Assembly: GCF_007971025.1 (NCBI RefSeq)
Contig: NZ_CP042436.1
Span: forward strand, 248,001 to 312,000
Reading direction: 5' to 3'
DNA: 64,000 bases
Source: Mucilaginibacter ginsenosidivorans
GTDB taxonomy: Bacteria; Bacteroidota; Bacteroidia; Sphingobacteriales; Sphingobacteriaceae
A model generated the notes under the pieces. The model saw only the letters and a program-made list of their open reading frames with translations. It searched no databases and was not told where the DNA came from. Position 1 is the stretch's first letter. Each line of letters begins with the position of its first letter. The position numbers were made by a program, and so were the translations under genes. Shown one piece after another: positions 1-7,737 of this stretch.

Positions 1-1
1 C

Positions 2-1117
2 GACGGGGCACACAGCACGGTTCGAAAACAACTGAATATCCCGTTTAAGGGCGATACTTATCCCCACCATTTTTACCTGGTGGATGCTGAACTCGATGCG
101 CCATTCCTGGATGGGGATTATGTACAGCTCTACCTGTCGAAGACGGGTTTCAGCGGGTTTTTCCCCATGCCCGAAAAAGATTGTTACCGTATCATCGGCA
201 GTTTACCGGCAGAATTTGAAAATAAAGAAGACATCAAAATAGATGATGTTTTGCCGCTGCTGGATAAAGTAATCGGCCAGCCGGTCCGGGTCGTGAAAAA
301 CAACTGGTTCACCACCTATAAGCTGCACCACCGCATGGCCGAACATTTCAGGGACCATCGCTGCTTTTTGGTGGGCGACGCGGCGCATATCCACTCGCCC
401 GTTGGTGGGCAGGGTATGAATACCGGTTTGCAGGATGCCTATAACCTGGCCTGGAAACTTGCCGGCGTAGTTACCGGGAATATACACGAAACGATACTTA
501 ACAGTTATGAGGCCGAACGTATGCCCGTGGCCCGCGACCTGTTAAGCTCGACCGACCGGGTGTTTAACATCATCATGTCCGACGGCTGGCTTATGGGCCT
601 GGTAAAAAAATGGGTACTGCCGGCAGTGTTAAACTATTTCGGTAAAAATGACAAGATCAAAGCGCAATTGTTTAGGCGGGTTTCGCAAACGGGTATCTCC
701 TATCGCGACAGCAAGATCAATGTGCATTTAAGCAGGTCGACCAGGATAAAAGCCGGCGACCGCCTGCCCTATCTTGAAATTTATGACGAGAAGAAACAGG
801 AGGAAACTGATCTGCATGCCTGGTGCAGTAAGCCGGGCTTTACGCTGATAATCCTTGGCAAGTTTGATGAGATGCTGTTGTTCAACATCGCCAAATGGAT
901 CACCAACCGGTATACAGGCGTGCTAAATTTCTTCTACCTGCCGCCATCGGGCAAAAACCTGGACGTATTTGAAGCGTTTGAAGTAAGTCCCCACCAGGAA
1001 AAGGCCATCATCGTACGTCCCGATATGCACATTGGATATATGAACGACCTGGTAAGCATCGCCATGCTGGATAATTACCTGGTCAACGTTGCCAGTGTCA
1101 TTCCCGCTAAAAAATAA
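2..1117 (+). CDS. FAD-dependent aromatic monooxygenase, 5'-truncated by window edge
   Basis: This is the C-terminal 371 residues of a flavin-dependent hydroxylase of the PheA/TfdB phenol-monooxygenase group. The reading frame is open to the left window edge and the first codons already read DGAHSTVR, the DG motif that contacts FAD and NADPH. The second FAD motif, GDAAHIHSPVGGQG, lies near residue 125 of the fragment, followed by MNTGLQDAYNLAWKL. The last ~100 residues have the weak thioredoxin-like character usual at the C-terminus of this group. Such enzymes hydroxylate aromatic rings using NAD(P)H and O2 in the cytoplasm. The convergent neighbour at 1718-2476 resembles a ring-cleaving dioxygenase, which fits an aromatic theme, but the substrate cannot be read from sequence. 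The N-terminal GxGxxG fold lies outside the window. Confidence 0.85.
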   Translation, partial: DGAHSTVRKQLNIPFKGDTYPHHFYLVDAELDAPFLDGDYVQLYLSKTGFSGFFPMPEKDCYRIIGSLPAEFENKEDIKIDDVLPLLDKVIGQPVRVVKNNWFTTYKLHHRMAEHFRDHRCFLVGDAAHIHSPVGGQGMNTGLQDAYNLAWKLAGVVTGNIHETILNSYEAERMPVARDLLSSTDRVFNIIMSDGWLMGLVKKWVLPAVLNYFGKNDKIKAQLFRRVSQTGISYRDSKINVHLSRSTRIKAGDRLPYLEIYDEKKQEETDLHAWCSKPGFTLIILGKFDEMLLFNIAKWITNRYTGVLNFFYLPPSGKNLDVFEAFEVSPHQEKAIIVRPDMHIGYMNDLVSIAMLDNYLVNVASVIPAKK

Positions 1118-1141
1118 GCGCCTGCACCGAAATGCAGACGC
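1118..1141 (+). terminator. weak hairpin after the monooxygenase
   Basis: GCGCCTGCA and TGCAGACGC pair around a six-base loop immediately after the stop codon, with one mismatch. Only a short A-rich stretch follows, with no clear T tract, so termination is plausible but not certain. Confidence 0.3.
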
Positions 1142-1187
1142 CGGGTTAAAAAACAACTTATTATGAATTGGGGGTATTAAATTCCTT

Positions 1188-1706
1188 TTAAGCCATTTCG
1201 GTATTTGTAACCTCATGGTAACTGACGATCGACAGATCGGGTTGCATCCGTAAAACAAAAGTCTGCAATTGTCCCACATTGGCCGGGTCATCGTAAGTAA
1301 GCAGCATATATTCGCCAAATAATTCGACCAGGCTCAGTTCAGCGGTTTCGAAATTGATGGCAACTTTATGCAGGGATATGTCTTCAATATGTGATTCGAT
1401 CAGCTCAAATCGTGCAGTTTCAAATAATAGTTTATTGCCGAGATTATCCTTAACCAGGGGCATCTTATGGTCGAGCTGGGCGATGAAATGACCCACCGAA
1501 AAGTCGAGCTTATAGTGCAACGAATTAGCCCGGCCGTCGTTCGTTTTCATTTTACTGAAGGTTTTGAACTTTCCCCCTGGGTTATAAGCCTGCGATTTTA
1601 GCAGGAACTCCTGGTATGATGCCTGTAATATGGCTTTCTCAAAAGCAGTTTGGGATGATTCATCCATTATCTGCCGGTAAACTAACCTGATCTTCGCTTT
1701 GCACAT
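1188..1706 (-). CDS. hypothetical protein, 172 aa
   Basis: I do not recognise the family. The protein has no signal peptide or membrane segment and appears to be a mixed alpha/beta cytoplasmic protein with a helical start (residues 14-40) and alternating charged and hydrophobic strands after it. The ATG at 1706 has an AGGA ribosome-binding-like stretch six bases upstream; Met14 is a possible later start. It lies 11 bases after the dioxygenase-like gene on the same strand, so the two are probably co-transcribed. No function is proposed. Confidence 0.7.
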   Translation of the reverse strand: MCKAKIRLVYRQIMDESSQTAFEKAILQASYQEFLLKSQAYNPGGKFKTFSKMKTNDGRANSLHYKLDFSVGHFIAQLDHKMPLVKDNLGNKLLFETARFELIESHIEDISLHKVAINFETAELSLVELFGEYMLLTYDDPANVGQLQTFVLRMQPDLSIVSYHEVTNTEMA

Positions 1707-1717
1707 TGTTCCTGGTT

Positions 1718-2476
1718 TTACAGTGTTATACCTATAGTATATGACCCTGTGTAACCTTCGCTCACGCTGCCCGTAAGGCTCACCGTCTCGTTGGCCAGGT
1801 CGGTCAGTGAATCCCCAAATATGCTATCCGCCTCATTGGTGGTAGTGTTAACACCGTGTGCCGAATAGAGGCTGCTTGCATACACCGTATTATTTATTGC
1901 CTCGGAGAAGCATATCTGGGTGGTTTTTTTCATCACACCATCCACATAAACCTCTATGTGTATATGCGTGGCCCTGCCTGTGTACCACCCAGGGTATATG
2001 GTAGTAAATTTGGCAAGGCCTGCGCTATCCGTTAGCTGGTAGCCGCGCAGCCAGGTGGATCCCACATAACTTTTAGTACCCAATATCCCTGGCTGGTTAG
2101 CATAACCTGAATAGTAGCCATCTTTATTACAGTGCCATATATCCACACGCGCATTGCTTACAATGTTGCAATTATTTCCTGCGTCTACCACTATAAAGGT
2201 TAATGACAACGGAACGCCGGTTTGAGTGCTTTCAGTAACGTCGCTTCTTTCAAGCGGGTTTTTGATCTCGCCACTTGGATAAGGGTATGGCCCTTCCGTT
2301 TCCGTGGCGGTCACAATACAACTGCCTGTGGTTGATGTGGTAGTTGTGCTGGTGCTTGTCCCGGTGGTGGTTGAAGTACTGGTTTTGGTTACACTGTCTT
2401 TTTTACAGCTATCCAATATCATCGGCCCTGCGGCAGCGGCAAGTGCAAATGTTTTTAAAAAGTTTTTCCGTTCCAT
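1718..2476 (-). CDS. exported intradiol-ring-cleavage-dioxygenase-like lipoprotein
   Basis: This 252-residue protein resembles the intradiol (catechol/protocatechuate) dioxygenase fold, which opens catechol rings between the two hydroxyls using Fe(III). The N-terminus is a signal peptide ending in LDSC at about residues 21-24, a probable lipoprotein site, so the enzyme would be anchored outside the cytoplasm. A Ser/Thr-only low-complexity spacer follows (about residues 30-50). The core carries TETEGPYPYP, the NARVDIWHCNKDGYYSGY region, LRGYQLTD and PGWYTGRATHIHIEV; the Tyr/Tyr/His/His iron ligands of the family are expected in these motifs and are visible. Secreted members of this family are frequent in Bacteroidota and their substrates are mostly unknown. 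An inverted repeat abuts the start codon (see 2476-2520). Confidence 0.8.
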   Translation of the reverse strand: MERKNFLKTFALAAAAGPMILDSCKKDSVTKTSTSTTTGTSTSTTTTSTTGSCIVTATETEGPYPYPSGEIKNPLERSDVTESTQTGVPLSLTFIVVDAGNNCNIVSNARVDIWHCNKDGYYSGYANQPGILGTKSYVGSTWLRGYQLTDSAGLAKFTTIYPGWYTGRATHIHIEVYVDGVMKKTTQICFSEAINNTVYASSLYSAHGVNTTTNEADSIFGDSLTDLANETVSLTGSVSEGYTGSYTIGITL

Positions 2477-2520
2477 TTTACATCAATTATTAGTTAATGG
2501 AATTATTAACTGATGTAAAA
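2476..2520 (-). promoter_or_regulatory. hairpin abutting the dioxygenase start codon
   Basis: TTTTACATCA (2476-2485) pairs perfectly with TGATGTAAAA (2511-2520). The stem continues inward with GTTAAT and ATTAAC, leaving a six-base bulge on one side. The hairpin ends at the first base of the ATG, so if transcribed it would enclose the ribosome-binding region. It could equally be a DNA operator. Seen in sequence; role inferred. Confidence 0.45.
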
Positions 2521-2592
2521 CTATTTCAGTAAGGTACAGGTAGGCTGCTTGTGTCGGCTAATGGCAGTTTTGTGCCGATAAAATGCCCGTTT

Positions 2593-3294
2593 TCATTTGA
2601 ATTTCATCCATTTACGCACAAAATCCATATAAGTTTCGCTAACCGGCAATTCGGCACCGGCTAATTGGATCTTGCGGTTGTGGATAGATCTTATCTTATC
2701 AACGGCCACAATAAAGCTGCGGTGCACACGCTGAAATTTATCTGCGGGCAGTTTTTCCAGCACCTTTTTTAGCGGCATCAGGGTCAGGATGGTTTTAGCA
2801 TTTTGCTGATGTATCTTGATGTAGTCCTCCATGCTTTCGATATATTCAATATCATCCAGGTTGATCTTTATCATGCGATATTCCGAATATACATACAGGC
2901 TGGTTTCCTGCTTTTCGGGCGCCGCATTCTTATACCTAAAATATTCAATAGCCTTCTCCACCGCCTTTGCAAAACGTTTCGCATCTATGGGTTTCAGCAA
3001 ATAGTCAAGCGCTTCGAGTTCAAAACCTTCAAAAGCAAATTTCTTATAGGCCGTTGTAAAAATGATCATCGGCCTGGTTTCAAGCGAACGGGCAAGCTGG
3101 ATACCGGATATATCGGGCATATTGATATCGAGAAAAAGCAGGTCGACAGGCGAGTTTTTCAGGTATTCGCCACCCGACACCGCATCTTCAAAGGTCTGCA
3201 CCAGCTGCAATTCGGGGAACTGGTGCACATACCTTGCTATCAGTCTTAATGCCAGCGGCTCGTCGTCAATAGCTATACATTTGAGTTTTATCAT
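2593..3294 (-). CDS. LytTR-family response regulator
   Basis: This 233-residue protein has an N-terminal receiver domain (acidic pair at D10/D11, phosphoacceptor D56 in LDINMPDISG, conserved K near residue 103) and a C-terminal LytTR DNA-binding domain (about residues 133-231), with the usual FQRVHRSFIVAVDKI motif. Such regulators bind DNA through a beta fold and act downstream of LytS-type kinases. Its ATG overlaps the stop codon of the kinase gene by one base, so the pair is translationally coupled and very probably cognate. A Ser/Thr-rich lipoprotein gene lies downstream. The target genes cannot be deduced here. Confidence 0.93.
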   Translation of the reverse strand: MIKLKCIAIDDEPLALRLIARYVHQFPELQLVQTFEDAVSGGEYLKNSPVDLLFLDINMPDISGIQLARSLETRPMIIFTTAYKKFAFEGFELEALDYLLKPIDAKRFAKAVEKAIEYFRYKNAAPEKQETSLYVYSEYRMIKINLDDIEYIESMEDYIKIHQQNAKTILTLMPLKKVLEKLPADKFQRVHRSFIVAVDKIRSIHNRKIQLAGAELPVSETYMDFVRKWMKFK

Positions 3295-4478
3295 TACGCC
3301 TGCAATATCAGGTTTACGGTATATAACTGGTTCTCGGTATTGATGTTCAGCACATGCTTGCCAGGATACAAATAGGCCAGCCGTTGCTTTACGTTTTTTA
3401 AGCCGATACCTTCGCGCTCCGTTTGTACCTTATCGGGGAATATACGGTTCTGGCAATAAAATGAAATGCCATTTTCGTGGCCAAGGATATTGATGCTGAC
3501 CGTCGACGGTTCGTGTTTGCTGATACCATATTTAAATACGTTTTCGATAAAGGTCATCAGTATAAGCGGCGCTATAACCTTGTCCTCAATCAGCCCCGAC
3601 ACCTTCATGTCAATGGTTGTTTTATCGCCCAGCCGCAAACGCTGAAGTTCGATATAATCGTTGATACAATCCACCTCATACTGCAACGGCACAAAGTTTT
3701 CCATGGCATCATCGGTAACATACCGCATAATATTGGATAGTTTCAGGATGCTTTCGGGTGCGTTCTCATCCTGCATCACCGCCAGGGTGTAAATATTGTT
3801 CAGTGTATTGAACAGGAAATGTGGATTGATCTGCGCCTTCAAAAACGACAACTCGGCGCTGGTTTTGTCCGATTCGGCCTGTACGGCGCGCTGTTCCGAC
3901 AATTGCCACTGCCTGATGATCCTGATCGCGGTGCTCAGCGCTATGATCATGGCAAACAGGAACAAGCTGATGCTGTCGATATGGCGGTACGGCCCGTAAT
4001 GCGGGGACTGTTGCATTGGCCCGTCGGGCGGCGGCCCTCCCGAACCCGGATAACCTGGTGGCGGCTCGCCGTGCGGCCCGGGCCCCTCCCGGCGGGGAGG
4101 CGGCATGGCCCTGCCCCTCAAAATATCGCGCATCGGCGACCGGATATGCATGGGTGCCATGCCAGGACGGTTTTCGTTGCTGCGCAATAAGCGATCATAA
4201 GGCTGCAAAAAGTATGTGCCACTAAGCAATACCAGTGTTATGATACCATAGGTAACATACCTTTTCTTCAGGAATAAGAGGGGTACCAGCACGTACGCGT
4301 TAAAATAAAAGAGGAAAGCATAGGTAATGCAAAACAGCCAGTAATAGGGCGATGAAAATACCGATTGAATGCTGTTTTGTTCGCCAGCATTGATGAACAA
4401 TAACGGAAGCGCCATAAATAGCAACCATCCGGCAATATGTACAACAACAAGATACGCCCTGAACCTCAACATATACAA
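3294..4478 (-). CDS. LytS-type sensor histidine kinase with Pro/Gly-rich loop
   Basis: This 394-residue membrane kinase belongs to the His_kinase (PF06580) group. Four membrane segments are predicted (about residues 10-28, 46-68, 75-91, 169-187). The phosphoacceptor is His220 in INPHFLFNTLNNIYTL, and the ATPase region follows (PLILMTFIENVFKYGI, then REGIGLKNVKQRL). Between the third and fourth membrane segments lies an unusual ~75-residue loop (93-167) dominated by Pro, Gly and Arg. It should face the periplasm. The gene is followed by the LytTR regulator with a one-base overlap. An alternative start at Met3 is possible. Confidence 0.92.
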   Translation of the reverse strand: MYMLRFRAYLVVVHIAGWLLFMALPLLFINAGEQNSIQSVFSSPYYWLFCITYAFLFYFNAYVLVPLLFLKKRYVTYGIITLVLLSGTYFLQPYDRLLRSNENRPGMAPMHIRSPMRDILRGRAMPPPRREGPGPHGEPPPGYPGSGGPPPDGPMQQSPHYGPYRHIDSISLFLFAMIIALSTAIRIIRQWQLSEQRAVQAESDKTSAELSFLKAQINPHFLFNTLNNIYTLAVMQDENAPESILKLSNIMRYVTDDAMENFVPLQYEVDCINDYIELQRLRLGDKTTIDMKVSGLIEDKVIAPLILMTFIENVFKYGISKHEPSTVSINILGHENGISFYCQNRIFPDKVQTEREGIGLKNVKQRLAYLYPGKHVLNINTENQLYTVNLILQA

Positions 4479-4541
4479 AGCAACGCAATCCCTTTCATTT
4501 TTGGGATATGTATCGGCTAATAAGGCATTTGTGTGGATGAA

Positions 4542-5141
4542 TTAACCATGAATGGTCTCGCTTTTGCCGTAATTTTGGATCACCTGAGCCTCGTAATCAA
4601 GGAATTCCTTCCATCGCTTATCCACGTCGATGCCGTTGGCATATTTTTTTGCCAGGCGAATGAAAGTCGTGTAGTGTGTGGCTTCGCTTATCATCAGTTC
4701 GTGGTAAAATTCCGATAGCCGCGCATCACCGATATGCTCCGACATCACCTTGAAGCGCTCACAGCTCCGTGCCTCTATCATGGCCGAAAGTAACAGCCGG
4801 TCTATCAACTGCGCATTGCGGCTGCCGCCTGAGGATAAAAATTTCCGCAATTCGTTCACATAATCATCCTTACGCTCACGCCCCAGGATATACCCGCGTT
4901 CCAGTATAATATCATGAACACGTTTAAAGTGATCCATCTCCTCCTGCACCAAAGCGGCCATTTCCTGCACCAGGTCGGAAAGATTTGGATTTTGTACGAT
5001 AAGCGTGATGGCGTTGCTGGCTGCCTTTTGCTCGCAGAAGGCGTGGTCTGTCAGTATTTCTTCGATGTTACTCTCTACTACGTTCTTTACCCATAGCGGG
5101 TCGGTAGGCAACTGAAGTTTCAGGATGGTTCTTTCGCTCAC
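4542..5141 (-). CDS. miaE: tRNA-(ms2io6A)-hydroxylase
   Basis: This is a 199-residue diiron hydroxylase of the MiaE family, which hydroxylates the isopentenyl side chain of ms2i6A37 in tRNAs reading UNN codons. The ferritin-like four-helix iron site is visible: the glutamate of HAFCEQKAASNA, EEMDHF (ExxH), the glutamate of IEARSCERF, and SEATHYTTF (ExxH). I chose the GTG at 5141 because family members begin close to the residues SERTILKLQ; the longer frame to 5183 adds a short unconserved-looking extension that enters the neighbouring repeat. It is convergent with nothing and lies downstream of a small gene and a repeat. Its substrate base is normally made by MiaA and MiaB, not seen here. Confidence 0.85.
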   Translation of the reverse strand: MSERTILKLQLPTDPLWVKNVVESNIEEILTDHAFCEQKAASNAITLIVQNPNLSDLVQEMAALVQEEMDHFKRVHDIILERGYILGRERKDDYVNELRKFLSSGGSRNAQLIDRLLLSAMIEARSCERFKVMSEHIGDARLSEFYHELMISEATHYTTFIRLAKKYANGIDVDKRWKEFLDYEAQVIQNYGKSETIHG

Positions 5142-5163
5142 GCGGCAAAAATACCTTTTGTTA

Positions 5164-5274
5164 GCTAAAAGCGAAAAGACCAAAGCTGAAAGCTATGATG
5201 TATGGAGAAGAATATTTGATTTTAAGCGTTAAAAAAAGCTTTAGTCTTTCGGCTTTTAGCTTTACGCTCTTTAG
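5164..5274. repeat. inverted heptamer-word repeat, locus 1
   Basis: The left arm (about 5164-5194) reads as 7-base words of the type AAAAGCG, AAAAGAC, CAAAGCT, GAAAGCT. The right arm (5238-5274) is its approximate reverse complement. The 23-base cores 5164-5186 and 5238-5260 match at 20 of 23 positions when one is inverted. The centre is about 45 bases. The right arm runs into the stop codon of the small gene at 5271. Confidence 0.7.
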
Positions 5275-5450
5275 CCCCAAAGGTCTATCTCATTTTCCAG
5301 TTCGCCGTGCGGAACGAACTGGCTGGCGCCTTCCTGGTTTGCCTGCTCTATCTTCGCCATTAGCAATACCTTATCAATAAGCTCAACCACGTCGATCTTT
5401 TCCGGCATGTTATTTACAAAGTGTTCTAATTTTTCTTTCGAAAGCTGCAT
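5271..5450 (-). CDS. small acidic protein, 59 aa, antitoxin-like in style
   Basis: The frame encodes MQLSKEKLEHFVNNMPEKID at the start and ends HGELENEIDLWG. It is acidic, predicted helical, with a VVELIDKVLLMAKIEQ helix. Small Bacteroidota proteins with this look (helix, MPE-ID, LIDK, then a short C-terminal acidic helix) are often annotated as putative antitoxins or hypothetical proteins beside RelE-like toxins, but no toxin gene is adjacent here. The last codons and the stop overlap the right arm of the flanking repeat. Function is unknown; the coding call rests on the codon pattern and the gap it fills between nadD and miaE. Confidence 0.55.
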   Translation of the reverse strand: MQLSKEKLEHFVNNMPEKIDVVELIDKVLLMAKIEQANQEGASQFVPHGELENEIDLWG

Positions 5451-5520
5451 AAGTCCGTCAATTTTTGAGAATATGGTTTTACGTTATTTGACGGAGGAAA
5501 GTTATAACAGTTACAGCAAA

Positions 5521-6105
5521 TTATCCGTTTGCATAAAGATTTTTACTTTCAATAAACTCAAGCACCTGATCGGGCACAAAGTATTGCACATTTTTCTTTT
5601 CAGCCAGCGATTTACGAATGAATGAGGCCGAGAGCTCCATCAGCGGTGTCATGGTAATGGTAACCGAGGGATGTGATGCAAACTCCGCATTTTCGTAACC
5701 GGGGCGAGGGTATACATATATCTTGTAATCGCGCAATATCAGCTTATAGTTTTTCCATTTATGCAGCGTACCCAGGTTGTCGGAGCCCATGATGATAGCA
5801 AACTCATGCTCCGGGTGCTTTTCCTTTAAGTGGGCAAGCGTATCAATAGTGTATGATGGCTGCGGCAGGCGCAGTTCCACATCGCTTACTTTGATGTTTT
5901 TCGAATTGTCGGTAGCCAGTTTGGCCATCTCGAGCCGGTCATAGGTATTGATAAGGTCACCGTATTTTTTTAACGGGTTTTGGGGCGACACCACCAGCCA
6001 TACCTTATCAAGGTCGGTGTGGTTGGCCATGTAATTGGCGATGATGAGGTGGCCGATGTGGATGGGGTTGAATGACCCGAAGAGTAAACCTATCTTCATT
6101 TTCAC
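5521..6105 (-). CDS. nadD: nicotinate-nucleotide adenylyltransferase
   Basis: This 194-residue enzyme adenylates nicotinate mononucleotide to deamido-NAD in NAD synthesis. The nucleotidyltransferase signature GSFNPIHIGHLIIA is at residues 10-23 and the C-terminal ELSASFIRKSL is the ISxTxxR-type motif contacting the triphosphate. YVYPRPGY and the length fit NadD. The ATG at 6105 gives MKMKIG; the second Met (6099) is equally possible. It lies downstream of gmk and yicC on the same strand, separated from gmk by a heptamer-word repeat that may contain the promoter or a processing hairpin. Confidence 0.93.
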   Translation of the reverse strand: MKMKIGLLFGSFNPIHIGHLIIANYMANHTDLDKVWLVVSPQNPLKKYGDLINTYDRLEMAKLATDNSKNIKVSDVELRLPQPSYTIDTLAHLKEKHPEHEFAIIMGSDNLGTLHKWKNYKLILRDYKIYVYPRPGYENAEFASHPSVTITMTPLMELSASFIRKSLAEKKNVQYFVPDQVLEFIESKNLYANG

Positions 6106-6110
6106 TCTGT

Positions 6111-6193
6111 GGTTAATAGTTCAAGTAAATATTTGTAAGCCCTATAGAACCCCTTTCATGATTCATAAGGACATGAACCACCAACTATGGACC
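6111..6193. repeat. inverted heptamer-word repeat, locus 2
   Basis: Left words GGTTAAT and AGTTCAA (6111-6124). Right arm, in the opposite sense, ATGAACC, ACCAACT, ATGGACC (6173-6193). The centre is about 48 bases. The element fills the whole gap between gmk and nadD. The arms are short and only approximately complementary. Confidence 0.5.
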
Positions 6194-6196
6194 TGA

Positions 6197-6769
6197 TCAA
6201 TTTTTGAGAAAATTCCGCACTAATTCTTCTGCCTCAACACATGCCGTTTGAAGATCGTGATTTTTTAGGATAATATCAAATTGCGGCGCATAATTCAATT
6301 CTTTTTCTGCTTTTTCAAACCGCTCCTTTAATTTTTCGTGGCTATCTGTACCGCGCGATGCCAAACGCTGCTTCAAAACCTCCAGCGATGGCGGCTGCAC
6401 AAAGATGGCCAGCGCTAACCCATCATATTTGCGCTTCAGGTGAAGACCACCTTCTACGTCAATATCAAAGATCACCGTTTTGCCGTCGGCCCATATCCGC
6501 TCTATCTCGGTGCGCAGCGTGCCATAAAATGTACCGCTGTATACTTCTTCAAACTCGACAAAATGTTTTTTTGCTATTTTATGAAGAAACTCAACCTTAC
6601 TGATAAAATAATAGTCCTCCCCATTTTTTTCATCACCCCTGGGCTTGCGCGTAGTGGCCGAAATGGAGAATTCCAATTCGGGTATTTTTGTAAGCAGGTG
6701 CTGCACGATGGTAGTCTTTCCTGCTCCCGACGGCGCCGAAAATATGATGAGTTTTCCTTCTTTGGTCAT
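6197..6769 (-). CDS. gmk: guanylate kinase
   Basis: Guanylate kinase phosphorylates GMP to GDP. The P-loop FSAPSGAGKTT, the GMP-binding stretch STTRKPRGDEKNGEDYYF and VIFDIDVEGG are all present, and 190 residues is a normal length. The start at 6769 (MTKEGKLIIF) is chosen because family members begin about there. Upstream, the same frame continues through two further ATGs (6784 and 6799) because a 15-base tandem repeat supplies ATGACC words in frame, which would add ten residues. All three starts lie in the repeat, so the true start is uncertain. yicC lies upstream on the same strand and nadD downstream. Confidence 0.92.
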   Translation of the reverse strand: MTKEGKLIIFSAPSGAGKTTIVQHLLTKIPELEFSISATTRKPRGDEKNGEDYYFISKVEFLHKIAKKHFVEFEEVYSGTFYGTLRTEIERIWADGKTVIFDIDVEGGLHLKRKYDGLALAIFVQPPSLEVLKQRLASRGTDSHEKLKERFEKAEKELNYAPQFDIILKNHDLQTACVEAEELVRNFLKN

Positions 6770-6834
6770 TGGGTCATTGGTCATTGGGTCATCGGTCATT
6801 GGAGCATTTTTTTCTAATCCCTAATGACTAATGC
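6764..6834. repeat. inverted heptamer-word repeat overlapping the gmk start, locus 3
   Basis: The left part (6764-6802) alternates GGTCATT and GGGTCATT, a 15-base period. The right part (6815-6834) carries the opposite-sense words CTAATGA and CTAATGC. On the gmk strand each long unit contributes one in-frame ATG. A stretch of seven T (minus strand: A) lies between the arms. Confidence 0.7.
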
Positions 6835-6841
6835 CAAGCGC

Positions 6842-7717
6842 CTATAAAACATTCAGTAATTGTTCCTTAATCTTTTCCAGCTCTTCTTTCATGCCTACAA
6901 CCAGTTTCTGGATATTGGCATCATTTGCTTTGGAGCCCAGGGTGTTTATCTCGCGACCGATCTCCTGCGATATAAAGCCAAGCTTTTTACCGTTGGCATC
7001 GGCGCTTTTCAGCGTTTCGATAAAATAATCGCAGTGGCTTTTCAGGCGTATCTTTTCCTCAGTGATATCAAGCTTATCTATATAGTAGATCAGTTCCTGC
7101 TCAAAGCGGTTCTGATCAATGGCTTCGCGTCCCACGGCCTCGCTTAAAAACTGGTTCAGTCTTTCCCTTATCACCGGTACACGTTTCGGCTCCTCAACTT
7201 CCACCAGCTCCAGGTTTTTCAGGATGATGCCGATACGCATCTTTACATCCTGTTCCAGCACATTGCCCTCATCGGCCCTGAACTGCTGGAAAGCAGCCAA
7301 TGCCTGCTGAAAGGTCTTTTCAACTACTTTCCATTCATCTTCCGATATGGTTTCCTCTTCATATTTCACAACCTCGGGCAAACCCAAAGCCAGTTGCAGC
7401 AGGTTGTTCACGGGTTCATTCAGATCTGTACTAACCGATTTCAGCTGTTCGTAATAATGTTTAAGCAGCGCCTTGTCGATACCTGCGGCCTTAACGGTGG
7501 CGTCGGATTGTTCTACATTGATCGAAAGGTTTACTTTACCGCGTTCTATCTGCTTATTGCATTCGTTACGCAACTGGAACTCTTTTTCCGAAAAAGATTT
7601 GGGGATACGTAACCCCAATTCAAGGAATTTACTGTTCAGGGATTTGATCTCAACGGTGTATTTGGTGTTACCCGAATCAAAAACGGCAATACCGTACCCT
7701 GTCATGGATTTTAACAT
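6842..7717 (-). CDS. yicC: YicC-family endoribonuclease-like protein
   Basis: This 291-residue protein begins MLKSMTGYGIAVF, the typical YicC start, and ends with the conserved IQKLVVGMKEELEKIKEQLLNV. DUF1732 (C-terminal ~85 residues, with FISQEIGREINTLGSKA) is clear. E. coli YicC has been described as an endoribonuclease acting in RNA turnover; the cellular role in Bacteroidota is not established. The ATG at 7717 is preferred over the TTG at 7723, which lies inside a -7 promoter element. The next gene on the strand is gmk, with only a repeat between, and this yicC-gmk-nadD order is a common one. Confidence 0.9.
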   Translation of the reverse strand: MLKSMTGYGIAVFDSGNTKYTVEIKSLNSKFLELGLRIPKSFSEKEFQLRNECNKQIERGKVNLSINVEQSDATVKAAGIDKALLKHYYEQLKSVSTDLNEPVNNLLQLALGLPEVVKYEEETISEDEWKVVEKTFQQALAAFQQFRADEGNVLEQDVKMRIGIILKNLELVEVEEPKRVPVIRERLNQFLSEAVGREAIDQNRFEQELIYYIDKLDITEEKIRLKSHCDYFIETLKSADANGKKLGFISQEIGREINTLGSKANDANIQKLVVGMKEELEKIKEQLLNVL

Positions 7718-7720
7718 GCG

Positions 7721-7728
7721 CAAAGATA
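7721..7728 (-). promoter_or_regulatory. -7 element TATCTTTG before yicC
   Basis: TATCTTTG matches the Bacteroidota TAnnTTTG motif exactly on the minus strand. Only three bases separate it from the yicC ATG, so transcription would begin at or beside the start codon, giving a leaderless message, unless another promoter lies in the repeat upstream. Confidence 0.5.
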
Positions 7729-7737
7729 GTGTTTTTA

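Noticed and set aside
4542..5183. Longer start for miaE at 5183
   Set aside because: The added 14 residues are encoded next to and within the repeat arm and do not resemble family N-termini; GTG at 5141 fits better.
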